Part shown: piece after piece, positions 13,655 through 26,154 of the stretch
How positions within the stretch are numbered: position 1 is the stretch's first letter
Layout: each line of letters opens with the position of its first letter
DNA from: Toxoplasma gondii ME49
Taxonomy: Eukaryota > Apicomplexa > Conoidasida > Eucoccidiorida > Sarcocystidae
Direction: 5' to 3'
Length of the DNA stretch: 64,000 nt
Assembly (NCBI RefSeq): GCF_000006565.2
Contig: NC_031480.1
Span: 3,693,529-3,757,528 of the forward strand
The notes under the pieces: generated by a model
Told to the model about the DNA's origin: nothing
Databases searched by the model: none
The model's input: only the letters and a program-made list of their open reading frames with translations
Position numbers and translations under genes: made by a program

Positions 13655-15034
13655 ATGGACTTCGACGCCTCACAGGCAGCGCGTTTCCTCTTTGAAGGCT
13701 CAGAGAGCGAAGGCGAAGATGAATTTTTCGACGACCTCCTCCGTCTTGACGGTGCGCCCAGGTTTCAAAAAGAGAGTTGCTGCTTCTCTGCTGATCGATC
13801 AACAGCAAATGCTTTCGTCCTCATCTGCGATCCTTCTCACGCGCTCTTGTGACTGATGCATTTCTCAAGTGTATCAAGGGCAACAAAAACTATAGATTCA
13901 ATTGTCTCCACAATTCATGCAGAAATCGGGGGAACATGGACGGCAACTTCGAACAACAGGAAACGACGCTGTGGCGCGTTAAGCCATCTGCTTTTTTTCG
14001 CTCCTTCTTTCCTCCCTCGCCTTTTCTCTCGTCTCCTGTTCCCCTATCATCCTTCTCCCTTCCTCCTCACCTCTGATTCACCTCTCCTTCCTCTTGTTTC
14101 TTTTGGAACAATTGATATATATATATATATATATTTGCATGCATGTATATATATATATATATATACATATATAAATATATATGTATGCACATGGAAATAA
14201 AGGCATGTGTAGACATGTATGGATAACTGCAGAGGTCTACAGATGCATGCAAGGCGATTTCCACAAAGATATGCATACATGTTTGTTTGTCTTTCTTCCG
14301 AAACAACTGCCGGAGATTTGCGGTGTGTGCCGGTCCGCCTCCGACGGCGTTTGCTTCTCGGTTGTATGTCCATCCGGACTCCTCTGCAGCCTGGAGGTTT
14401 CCAGGTTGCTTGCTTGTCGCCTGTCGCGGGAGGCACCCTGTGACAACGAGGCGCCGTCTGCCAGCTGCCGAATACGTTACGCACCAGAGTGTCGCGTCCG
14501 AAGGCAGACGAGCTCTCACCGCTTCGGGCGCGACGGAGGAAAAGCGATCACGGTTTCTCAGTTTCCTGTCTCTCCCCGTTTCGCAGAACGAAGCGGCGCG
14601 CCGTCTGCACAGGTCGCTTCGCAGTCGGAGGACGCCGGCGACTTCGCGGACGAAAGCCTTCCGCGCGGCCGACTGATCGCGCCTCGCGAGGAAATTGTGC
14701 TGTTCTGCATCGACTGTCTGGACGTCGAGAACCTGTTTCGGCGAACGCGGCCGAGGCCTTTAGAGACAGACAGCGAACGCGAAGAAGGCGCTGCGGAGAC
14801 CAAGCTCGTTCCCTGGGAGGTGAGAACGACTCTTTTAAAACGCCCAGACCCAACCGCAGCGCTGAACAGCCTTTCTTCTTCAGGTCGCAGAGATCTATGC
14901 ACATGGACACAATGTGTAGATACATCCACTGGCTTTGGAGTAGAAGTGAATCTATACTCAAAGGAACGAACTTCAATATACATACACATATATATATATA
15001 TATATATAGATACTTGTATGCAGATATAGATATT

Positions 15035-15071
<37 letters not shown>

Positions 15072-16782
15072 ACGCACACATGTATGTATATGTATGCTTG
15101 CAGGCGTCGATGTGCGTTCAGTTCTCTCTCGATTCGCACTGGTTCATCTTTCTGCATGTGAAAACCTTTAAATTGAATCGCCTCGAATCCGTTTCCCGTT
15201 ACGTTTTGTCATGCATACAACCGAACGACCCTGAAGGGAGTTTCCATCTGTTTTCTCATGCTCGTGCATGCTGCGAAACGCCTGTCAGCAGAGATCCACC
15301 TCTCTTTTTGCGTAGAAGCCTTCGCTGCACCGCCTTTCTGCCCTTTGTTCGCACTGCGACTCTCAGGAAATCATCACTGCGTGTACGACGTTCGTGAGAA
15401 GGAAGATCGTCTCCGGGCAGCGGCTCCTTTTCGGAGTCTTTCTTGTGGGGACGGGCGCCAGCGAAAACGCGCTCGGCTTCCCTCACATTTCTGCGGCGCT
15501 CCCAGTCGACGAGGTGGATGTCCAGACCATTCTCCGTCTCCAAGCGCTCTCCCGGCTCTCCGAAGAAGACTTTCGCACGCAGTTCGGAGACTCCCTTTCT
15601 CGCGCAAGTCCAGAGTGCCCTCCTCTCGCCGGTACTCCAAACAAATATTCACCCATATACATATATATATATATATTGATATATGCATATTTATATTTCT
15701 TTCTTTATATACATATATGTATATACATATATATATATATATATATATAATGCATATGTATGTATGTATATATATATATATATATATGTACAAATGTATA
15801 AATATTTATGTATATGTATATACATGTTTATAAGTGTATATAAATATACGTATGTGTTGCCATAAGTATCTACGTGGACGCGGACTTTGGCGGGTGTCCG
15901 TGGGTCTACGATGGCGTGTATGCGGTTTTGTCTGTCGCGCGTCAACAGTCTGTAGACGTTTGACTGAGAGAGGAATGTTTCATGCACTTGAATAGCGAAG
16001 TCCAGCAAAACCTGGAGAAAGGGAGATCGCGGTCGATGATCTGGGTCAATGTGTACAGTTGAAAGAACTCCCTTTGTGAATGCCGCTTCAGGTCTCCTTT
16101 TTGTGAATGCAGCTTCTTCGCGAGTTCGACCCAGATGCACACCCTGCCACTATGCGTACACCCGTGTATCTGTGCTTTCCAATTTTTCGTATTTGTCTTC
16201 AGACCTGCGCCGGCGTCTGTTCCGATTGGACGCACATGTCTGCATGTAAATGCGTTCGATATGTTTCGCATATTCTTACGGTTTTTCGAGGCGAGCACTG
16301 CGTTGCGTGTGTCACTGCATCTGTCCTGTCTCTCCCCGCCGAGCCTTGCCCTTTCTGTTCGAGCCAGGATACGCCGCTTTATGTCTCTTTTCCCTTGTTT
16401 TTCGTTCCTTTCTTCTCTTTTTCCAGACGTCTTCTGGGTCTTGAGTCATGCGCTGAGTGCGGGGACTCGACGCCGAGGCGCGCGGGCGTTGATTCAACAA
16501 AGAATTATTCTTTTTACTTCGAACGACTCGCCTTGTCCGACGGGCGCGCCAGAGGCCCTCGCCGCAGCCACTCAGAGACTCAGAGATCTGCGGGAGGACG
16601 GCGTAGACGTGTGTCTTGTTCCTCTCGAATTTCCAGGTATCTGCTCTCTCTGATTAGAAAATGACGACGTCTCGGCACTCAGTCACACCATCAGCGCGCC
16701 GGCGAGCCATCCATGGATTTCGCACCAGGCTCCAAACGCGGGAAATCAAGTTCATTGATCATGTATGCGTGTTGGCGTCGAA

Positions 16783-16820
<38 letters not shown>

Positions 16821-17703
16821 TTATGTGTATGAATATGTGTATGTATGTATGAATACTTGATGGCATTCAATGGATATGTATAAGGGGCACGAAGAAATGT
16901 ATATATTTCTTTCTATCCTTCTTTATATTCATATGCAGATGTGAAGATATGTATATGGAGACAACAGGGACATGAAAGTATTCATGTGAATGCTCATACA
17001 TTTTGAGTTTTCTTTCCGGTTTCAAGTTCGAGGTCGTTGCACTTGTGTGTGCATGCGGCCAGTTCTGCAGCGTCTCCACGTTAGGACCCTGCTGTCTCCG
17101 CTGTTGTGGGGCATCTGCGTTTTGCGAGATGGCGAGCGCTGATCCGATGTCGTTTCTCTGACGAAAATGCCTTTTTTACGCCGAGATGTCTTCGTTTGAC
17201 GCATGCGTTTTCGTCTACACAAGAGGCGTATGCGAGCTGAGGTCGTTCTCTCTCGTCCAGCCGAGTTTCTGCGCTCCACATCTTTTTCTTTCAGAGAACG
17301 CGACTGCGTTGCTGTCTTGCGTTCGTCGCGAGGACTTCCTTCGCAACCTTTGCTCGACGCACTTGTCGTCGTCCCCGTTTCCATCCACTTTTGATTTCCC
17401 TTTCTCAGGCACAGCGCCGTTTTCGATGGAGACCTTTTGGGGAGACGCCCTGTGTCTGACGGACGACGAACTACGTGAGGGAGAGGGATCTAACAAGATG
17501 ACGCCCACGGTGTCTGCTTACAAAAGCTACGTTCGTCTGCGAATGGACGAACTCAATGACAACGTTCGGTAGGTTCTGCTGCGCGACATCTCGTTTTCGC
17601 CGTCCGTACTCTCTCGCGATTCTCCTTCACTCGTTGTTTATTCCGCCGTCTCTCTTCGTCGCCTTCTCTCCTCTCTTTGCACACCCGTAAACATACATAT
17701 GTA

Positions 17704-17740
<37 letters not shown>

Positions 17741-18872
17741 TTGTACGTCCGTGCGTATACGTCGATATCTGTCTGCCTCTATATACGTGTATATGCATCC
17801 AAGGATACTCGCATAAGAAGACATGTGAGTCTTTTGACACAAATATATCTATGTGTCTCTCTACTTGAATCTCTATACGCCTATATATATCTACTCACCT
17901 ACATATATATATATAAATATATATATAAATATATATAAATATGATATATATTTATATATATGTTTGTGTGCCGAGGTGTGGGTGCCTCGTGTTGTCTGTA
18001 TATGACTCGCTTTCTACATGTCTGCCTGTCTCGGAGTTGAAAGTCGATTCGTTTCTCCTTTCGCGTCCTCTGTGTTTGTGCAGGTTGCTCGATCGAACAC
18101 AGAGAGTGCTGTCGACGGTGCCTCTCCACTTGCGTCCTTCGCTGCAACTGCCAGTGTGTCTGCTCAGCTCTGTTCGGCCGCAGCCGCTGCCAAGACCGCA
18201 TGCAGTTTTAACGGCTGACGAGAAACAGGAACCTCTGCGGCCGGGCCGCGCCGTCCAAATTCTTCCAGGAACAGCGAAGTCGAGAGACGCACCGGGACAA
18301 GCCGTCTGGAAAACGAACTCGTCCAGAGCAGACGTCGTCCGAAGAGGCTACAAAGGCGACAGAGAACAGACAGAACAGACAGAACAGACAGACGAAGAGA
18401 CAGAACAAGAAGGCGAACGAGACGGAGACCAAGAGGGAGAAGGAGAGGGAGAAGGAGAGGAGAGTGAGGAGAGTCGACTATTGAGACGTTTGCAATTGCT
18501 GGGTCCCGAGGCTGTCGGCTATTACACCTTCGCTGGAGGGCAGAAGATCGGACTTGAATGGGGAGACATTAAAGCAATGAAAGTGAGACTTCTGCTTCTT
18601 GTTTCCGACCTTGAGTTCGTCGTTGTGCGTTCGCGTCTCTTGCACACCGAGGGGTCTCTCTGCTTGTCCTCCTTCCCAAACGTGGACGGCCTAACTGCTG
18701 GAGGAACGGCGAAGAAATTCGCGCAGAAGTGACTTATCCTCGAGCGTCGCAACTCGCTTCAACGGCCAAACGCTTTTGCCTTATATATACCAGTTCACCC
18801 ATATTATATACGTAAATATATCTACCAATACGTGTGTTTATTTATATGCGGACACACATGCATGTACATATT

Positions 18873-18916
<44 letters not shown>

Positions 18917-20119
18917 TATATGTATATATATATATATATAATACAGAGAGAAAGAGACAGACAGGGAGATGTAGATGTATGCTGTCACATACCTACACAG
19001 CTTCACATCTGTATTGACACTCACTTGTTCATAGCTCGAGCTGTATGGTACCTATATACATTAATAGACTTGTAATGATAAGGATACATATTCACAGATA
19101 TAAATATGTATATATATATATATATGTATAGTATGCTTATTTACAGGATTTCATATTTCCAGAAGCCTGACACGTACACTGTTCTTTATATCTGTGTCTC
19201 CGTGGAAACGCACTGTTCCTTCTTCTTCTGTTTTTCTTTGTAGGATTTCGGACCGCCAGGTTTGACTCTGCTCTGCTGTCTCCCAGCTGCGTCCCTTGAC
19301 TTCGAGCTGACGACTGCAAGTCCTCTCTTCGTCACCACGGCGGCTGCTGCGGAGCGCGCTGCAGGGCGGACAGACTTCTCTGGATTCAAAGACGAGCAAG
19401 AAAAACTTTTTTCTGCCTTCCTCATGACGCTGTGCAAGCGTGAACTCGTGCGTCAATCTCACGAATTCGCGGCAGTTCCCCAGGATATTTGTTGTTTCAT
19501 CTCCAATGCCAGCTGAATCTCGAGAGAGACATCAAGTCGTTTTAGCTTCGAGACTGCATACATAACACCAGCATGCATATATACATATATATATATACAT
19601 ATATATATGTATATATGTTGCAAGTTTATATGTAGAGGTCTTTATTGTCTCTTTGTGTGAAGAGACTTTTGACAGACTCTCCCGCTGTCTGAGACCTGGG
19701 GACTTGGAGAGAGACTATAATTCTGAATGGCGAATTTCATTTGCTCGTTTTTCAGGTGGCTGTCGCGCGTCTGGTGTCGAAACGAGGCTCACCTGTCTCT
19801 CTCGTCGCGCTTCTCCCACAGGTAGGAAACGCAACTTTTCTAAACTTGTTTTCCTCCACGAATCAACTCGTACCGGATCTTGAAAGCGCGCGTTCTGGGG
19901 CTTCTCGGTGGAAAGCAATTCAATTCCTATATTGGAGAAAATCGCACAGCTGCAGTCCCAGGCACTCACACATATCAGATGGTCTCTCTTGTGCCATTTC
20001 AAAGCGTTATTTATATGCCTGCTCTACCGCTGATAGAGATAGAGGATCGACGAGCGTGAAGGTGTTTGTACGTACGAATGTGAATAAATTAAAATACTAT
20101 GCACATCGGTTTATATGTT

Positions 20120-20150
<31 letters not shown>

Positions 20151-20224
20151 GCTACGCTAGATGCATGTAGAGTATCCATATACCGGGATAAGACGTTTCT
20201 TGGACCGGTCGACATATTCATAAT

Positions 20225-20264
<40 letters not shown>

Positions 20265-23200
20265 AACATATGTGTACATGCAAGCGTATGTACGTATGAA
20301 TTTATTCTTAATCGTGTACAAAGACGCCAACGTCTCTTTGCAGGTGCTGCAGCGTTACGAGAACTTCGCAGTTACCTTTCGTTCTTTTATGAACAAGTCC
20401 ACTTCTCGAGCTACCATGGCGCCTCCCTCTCTACGTGTGTCTCCACGTATTTCCACATATGCATATACAGACGAAGTGTATACACAAAACTGCAGAGAAA
20501 AACTTGCGGAGATGTGGAGGTTGCAGTGGCGAGAGCCGCGTGCAGGGCGCGCGCCTCGTTTTTGTCTTTTCGCGTCTTTTTATCTCGAGGTGACTTGCAT
20601 GCAACGCGCGTTTGGGGCGCTTTGTGACGGGACCTCATCTGCTGCATCCCGCATGGCTCCGGTCAACTTGCTCGATCCGCCACCTGAGACAACCGACGAA
20701 CGCTCCAGCGAGACAGGCAGGTTTTTTCCTGGGCGTCTCTCCTCTGTCTCTTCTTCCCTCCTCAACACCGAAAAAAAGAAGCAAGGATTTCCTTCTGTTC
20801 CAGTGTTTGTCTCCCCTCTGTGTGAAGCGCAAAACGCCGCGTAGTAGTCTCCACGCGCTTTGCTCGCGTCCGCCGCTTTGTGCCTTCTTGCTTCCTGTTC
20901 GCTGCAGCTCGAGGAAGTGGACGAAGCCGGGAACACAGTGCAGGCGCCTGGGCTGCACTTGCTGCGGCTTCCGTTCGCAGAAGACATTCGTCAAATCGAC
21001 TTTCCTTGGAGTTCTGCGGCAGGCTGCAGAGGCGACGGCGGACCCGCAGACTTGCAAGACAAAGCCGCGAGGAAAGAGGAAAACGAACGACGCATTCAAG
21101 CAGCCATGCGCGCGCTAAGCGGTCAGTGCAAGCAAGCGATGAGGCGATCCACATCCACACCGACGCGCCTCAGGCAGCCACAGAGAGAAAGAGACTCGAA
21201 GCTTTTCAATACATCCAAAAACTCTACATACTTCATATATTTGCAGATACATGTACAAACCTCAGATAATATATATATATATATATATAGATATATTTAT
21301 ATGCAGAGATGCGTCGATACAAATTGATGGACAAATAAATGTTGAAAAATATATATGTATATATATATATATATATGGGGGCAGCTACAAGGCGACTCTC
21401 AGTGTGCCGTTTCTGCAAGTGTCTGCGAGGGATATCTTCCGTGTATGTCCAGCTTTCGTGTCTGTGCTCTGTCGGAGTCCGCCACCATTCGCAAGCCTCG
21501 ACCTGGATTCTCTTCAGTCTGCTCTCGACGGAGCAGCTGTAAAACCTGTATGCCTCCCTCGTCTCTGGCGTTTTAGCCAGTATGCTTCAAGCTGCTGCGA
21601 CCTCTCTCCTCGATCTACGTTGCGGCCTCGTGACTCTCAGATTCTTTGCGCAGAGCGCGAGGTAGAAGACTGTGAGGAGGAGAGTCGTCGTTCTGGGGAT
21701 CTTTTTGCAGTGCCTCAGATTTCTTTGTGTTCGAAGAGGTTTTCATCGCCGACAGGCGGATTCGTGTGGGCTCGAGGACGCAGGCTGTGCGTTTTTTAAC
21801 TGTTTCCAGCTTTCTCTGTCGAAGACTTCCATCCTCACCAATTGCGCAACGACGCGCTGCAGCGCCACTTTGCTCTTGTCGAGGCGTTCGCCCTGGGCGC
21901 CGAAGAGGCGGAGCTTCCTGCACCCACACTTGCCCCAGACTTGGACGTTCTCGACAACGCTGAGGACGCCATTCGCGAGTGGAAAGAAAGGTGAGAGACG
22001 GAGCGCGGGCAGTCGCCACTGGAGAGGCAGGCACGCGCGCTGCATGCGTCCAAAGAATTCGCAGTGCGTCGACTGGCAGTGTGGCGGTCCGAGGCGGAAT
22101 GGGGGGTCGGACCTGCAAAGCCGACCACGAGGAGAGAGGGCGTCTGAAGGAAACAGATGATTCGAGAGACGGAGAAAGAGAAATTGCGAGAAATAGCGAG
22201 ACGCAGAGGAGAGGCGCCTGACATGAGGAGGCAGAGACCGTGAGAGGCAGATACCTCGATTAGACAACGCAAACGAGGGTGAGGTTCAGACAGAGAGAGA
22301 GAAAGAAAGAGAATGAGAGCGCGACGAAGCAAAATCGTGAAAGAGAAGTGGAGAGACTGCCGCACTGGGAAGCCAAGCAAGATCGCTAGAGAGTAGTCGG
22401 TGGGAGAGAGACTACCGTGGCCATAGAAGAAAAAGGCACACTTAAGGAAGGCGGCCCATCGGTCGAGTTATGTCTCTGTAATTACCACACAAAGAGGGCG
22501 TTTGTCGAAACCGTCCTTCCTGGACAAGGCGCGCGAATCCCTTTGGCTTTTAAGCTTGACGTTTTGGCTACCCCAGACTCTTTCTTCGGCCTCTGCGCGC
22601 TCGGTCTGTGAGGGGATTTGCGTCTCCGGATTGTCGCTTCTCTCCTCGTTCTGGCCTTCCGTTTAGGCGCGTACGGGTGCATCGTTCTCCTCTCTTTCTA
22701 TGCCGCCTCCTCATCGTCACATCTCGCTCCCCCTCTGCATGTTCTTCCACGGGGGTGTTTTTCTCCGTTCGTTCCGCTGCATGCCTCCCAGCTTCCCACC
22801 CGAACTAGCCGCGGTTCTGAAGGCTCGCTCGCGTCTCTCTCGCATCCCCTTCCCTGTGCGTCGTCTGTATCACACGGCTCCTTCGTTTAAAACGGCTCTC
22901 TTTTCAGCGTCTACGGAACGACGGACGAGGCCTATGTGCCACCCACGCCGCGGTGGGTGGCGGGGACGCGTCGCGCGGACGCGCCGAAGACGTCTGGAAG
23001 CTCTCGGGAGCCGGCGAAGCGAAGCCCTGCGACTTCTGCTTCTTCGCATCTGCCTCGACGAAATGACGAGCTGAGGCTTCCCTCGCCACTCTCCCCGGAC
23101 GACGGCGAGGCCGACGCATGCGCGGGAGAGCAGAGACGGAAGCGGCGAAAGAGCAGCGAAGGCACCGCACGAGCAATAGACCGTAGCATCGTGACCGACG

Positions 23201-23355
23201 CCGAATTCGAAACACTGTTCAGAGAAGACAGAGTCGCCTCTCTCACCGTCCCGCGCTTGACCGCGTGGATCCGCAGACACGGTGCAACTCCGAAAACCAA
23301 GAAAGTAGACCTCGTCCTGCAAGCAGAAGCCATCTGGGTGAACCGCAAAGAGTGA
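13655..23355 (+). CDS. Ku70: Ku70 (XRCC6), DNA end-binding subunit of the NHEJ Ku heterodimer
   Basis: Eleven exons whose phases all agree: 13655-13751, 14587-14819, 15367-15631, 16427-16636, 17409-17568, 18084-18582, 19244-19447, 19756-19821, 20908-21121, 21810-21990, 22908-23355, giving 858 residues. Ku70 with Ku80 forms a ring that loads on broken DNA ends in the nucleus and recruits the end-joining ligase. The N-terminal von Willebrand-like domain starts near residue 66 ([13 protein letters not shown]) and includes VFWVLSHAL and [10 protein letters not shown]. The core follows, with [47 protein letters not shown] and [15 protein letters not shown]-terminal SAP-like DNA-binding domain ends the protein (about 805-858, [19 protein letters not shown]). 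Human Ku70 is 609 residues. The excess is Ser/Ala-rich linker plus an acidic Glu/Gln/Thr/Gly insertion at about 415-452, just before the LKRF-equivalent segment. The ATG context (AAGATGG) is good. The SAP end separates Ku70 from Ku80. Confidence 0.95.
14985..15098. repeat. TA/TATG microsatellite in Ku70 intron 2
   Basis: Two (TA)n blocks joined by GATACTTGTATGCAGATATAG-like sequence, running into GTATGTATATGTATG. Entirely intronic. Confidence 0.85.
15655..15840. repeat. TA-rich microsatellite in Ku70 intron 3
   Basis: TATACATATATA and ATGTATGTATATA units fill most of the first part of the intron between Ku70 exons 3 and 4. Intronic, non-coding. Confidence 0.85.
18870..18945. repeat. (TA)n microsatellite in Ku70 intron 6
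   Basis: Almost pure TA dinucleotides with single CATA and TGTA interruptions, followed by a short AGAGAAAGAGACAGACAG purine stretch. Confidence 0.85.
20110..20265. repeat. Two (TA)n microsatellites in Ku70 intron 8
   Basis: TA tracts at about 20119-20152 and 20228-20262 inside the 1.09-kb intron between the SLVALLPQ exon and the next exon. No exon is needed between these two, since the Ku70 reading frame continues directly across. Confidence 0.8.
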
Positions 23356-24021
23356 CGCGCTCGAACCGCGGCTGTATGTACACGTGGAGAAGCGGAGAGA
23401 GCGACAGAGAGAAGAAGGCAGAACGTATAAATGCAGAGCCGAGGAGAGAGAAACGGGCGACGGAAGCGGAAGGAGGCGAGGGGGAGAAAGAAGATACGAA
23501 AGGCCAGTGTCTCTTGACTAGTTGTTGAGAAAGAGAGAGAAAGCAGGAGAGACCAGTGTCTCCTTATTTCAGTTTTGAGAAAGAGAGAGGGGGAGAGAGA
23601 AAAACCAGCAAAGGCCAATGTCTCTTGAGTGGTTTATTGAGAGTCCAGTCGACCAGCAACTGCATGACAGTTGAAAAGGACTCAGAGGTTCGGACATGCA
23701 TAGGACGACGTGTCGGCATCTTGTGAAGGCTATGGAACGAAGATTAGGACGGCAGTTCAGAGACTCTAAAATCTGGCGCAAATGTACACTTTTCAATCCT
23801 TCTATCAACAACAAATCGGGCGCATGCATCGCGCGATTACTCGCGTTTCTCTTGAGTGTCACGATTGCGTTTCCAGCCTCCTCTCGCCTTTGTCAAGCGC
23901 GTTCCTCTGCTCTTCTTGCTCCGTCTTATTCTGCTTTCTCGGAAAGCCTGCGGCTTCCTGCGCAATGCCTTTCCTTCTCTCTGCCTCGCTGCGCCTTCGT
24001 TTCTTCTCGCGCTCTTCTTTG
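23356..24021. other. Convergent intergenic region between Ku70 and PEX14
   Basis: The two genes end facing each other across about 0.67 kb, so this is shared 3' UTR and terminator sequence. It is AG-rich on the plus strand from 23390 to 23500 and contains the imperfect tandem repeat annotated at 23502-23645. No reading frame has support. Confidence 0.7.
23502..23645. repeat. Imperfect three-unit tandem repeat in 3' intergenic DNA
   Basis: Three units start at about 23502, 23551 and 23613. Each has a CCAGTGTCTC/CCAATGTCTC head, a TTGA-T-rich middle, and the first two end in TTGAGAAAGAGAGAG. Spacings of about 49 and 62 bases differ because of the variable AG-rich tail. Confidence 0.75.
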
Positions 24022-25663
24022 TTAAGTTTCTCTGGATTTCTCGCGCTCATCATTGTACCCTCGTATACCCTCTGTGGTCTCCTCGCTTCCCTCCCTCGCC
24101 GCATGCGATGGAGCAAGCCTGTCCTCTTCTTCTCTCTTTGCGAGAGTCTCCTCTTCTTCTCTCTGCACAAGCCTGTCCTCTTCTTCACTCTTTGCGAGAG
24201 TCTCCTCTTCTCTCTGCACAAGCCTGTCCTCTTCTTCTCTCTTTGCGAGAGTCTCCTCGTCTTCTCTCTCGCTGCGTCGTGCCTCGCTCTCTCGCTGAAT
24301 GTCGTTTCTCTTTTCTTCAGGAAGTTCGTCGTTTTTCGCTCCCTCTCGCTGCAACTCGTTGTCCTCTTGTTCTCCCTTCACACGCGTTTCCCCCGCTTCT
24401 CTGTCTCTGCCTTCGTCGGCTTCGCGCTTCTGGACAGGTGCGTCTTCCGCTCGCTGCTCAGCGTTGTCTGTTTCATCTTTTCTTCTGTCTCTCGATTCTT
24501 CTCTGTTCGGTGCCTTCTCGTCATTCGATTGCGCCCTGTTCTCTTCTTCTCTTTCGCTCGCGTAGTGGCCGGTACACGACGGGGCAGCAGAAGCAGACGA
24601 AAACGAAGACGAAGAAGATGAAGAGGAAAGAGACGAAGGAAGAGGCGAAGCAGCCGGTTCCGGTGTAGAGCTCTCCAGGCTTTGCAGGTGCGTCAGAGTC
24701 AAGTCCTTTGCCTCTACGACGGAGCGGACGGCTGCTGTCGCTGGATACGTCTGGCAGACGCAGAAAATGAACGGGCGGAAGAGGAAACGCGAGAACTCAG
24801 AAACAGACGAAACGAAAGAACGCGAGGAGACGAGGCACACACGGACGGAGCTGAACGCATATGAAGGGGAGTGGGAAACAGGCAGATCGAGTCAGACGAA
24901 GGGTCCAAGAGAGACGGAAACGAGACTGAGCGAGAAGAGACACAGAGAGAAGGAGACAAGCCTCAAAGGCAATAGGAGACAGAGGCAGGCGAAGAGCCTC
25001 AGAGAGCATAGGAGACAGGGAGAGAAGAAGAAGAAGACAGGTGTTGAAAAGCAAGAAGCGGTAAGTGAAAACGAAGCAAAGCAGGCAAAGAGTAAGGGAA
25101 GGTGGAAGGCACTTTTATTGAAGACCGTGAATGAAACGCAGGGACCGGAGCGACGAACGCGTGTGGAAGATAGAAAAACGCTCGACAGTTCGGTTGTCAA
25201 AAAGCGAGTGAAAGGCTCTTTCGACCTTGTCTTCGGGTCTCGCGTTGACATGTCAGCCCAGCCGCAGACCATACAACAGCGTAGAGGTTTTGCGGTACAG
25301 TGCGTTGCATGCAAAGTCTCAGGATTCGTAGAGTCCCAGTCTTCCGCTTCTGAAGTACTTACGAGCATCCCTCCCTGGAGATGGAAGCCGACAGCCTGAA
25401 GAAACGCGGCAACTTCTTCAACCATGCCCTTGAATCTCTCTGCAGCAGGCAGATGAACATACACACCCCTATGTGAAAACATCAATGTAAAGATCCATTC
25501 CCTCTCTGTAATTCGTAGCCGTTCACACGTTTATCTCTAAAGACATGCGCCCTGGATAGATTGATGCACATGCATATATATATATATGTATTATTCGTAT
25601 AGATAAACAGAAAGACAGAAGGATGCACAGATTGATACGTAGACAGACAGAAAGACGGACATT

Positions 25664-25701
<38 letters not shown>

Positions 25702-26073
25702 TACAGATATATGTGGTGCCGCTGGCCACTGATGTACTCATGTGTATCTGTCTAACTGTTAGTGTCTTTACGAAATTTTCTCTTTGCTGATTGCCTTCTC
25801 GATGAAGACCCCGCACACCCTGATAGAATGGAGAACCTGACGGTCATGTCCTGTCGCGACGGCCGTCGCACTCACTAAATAAAAAGTTCGAGATCCACGC
25901 ATTTGTTTGATTGCGTGCAGGAAGACCCTTACTCAGAAAGGAAAAACATGCGAAGTGTCAGCACATAAACGTATATGATGTACATGCATATTCTTTGGCA
26001 CAGTAGTACACTAATCCACGGATTCGTGTGTACATACACCTTCGTTCCTACACACGCCTGTGTAACCTCACAT

Positions 26074-26114
<41 letters not shown>

Positions 26115-26123
26115 TAGACACGA

Positions 26124-26154
<31 letters not shown>

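Noticed and set aside
13245..13695. Leu/Ser/Phe-rich plus-strand frames that look like membrane proteins
   Set aside because: They come from the pyrimidine-rich leader upstream of the Ku70 start codon; the composition is that of CTCTTC repeats.
20344..20844. Possible extra Ku70 exon after the CAG at 20343 (frame [11 protein letters not shown]...)
   Set aside because: Exons ending SLVALLPQ (19821) and starting LEEVDEAG (20908) join directly in phase and align with human Ku70 without a gap.
24053..24668. Hydrophobic plus-strand frames opposite the last PEX14 exon
   Set aside because: They are reverse-strand shadows of the Glu/Lys-rich repeats (GAA/GAG read as TTC/CTC).
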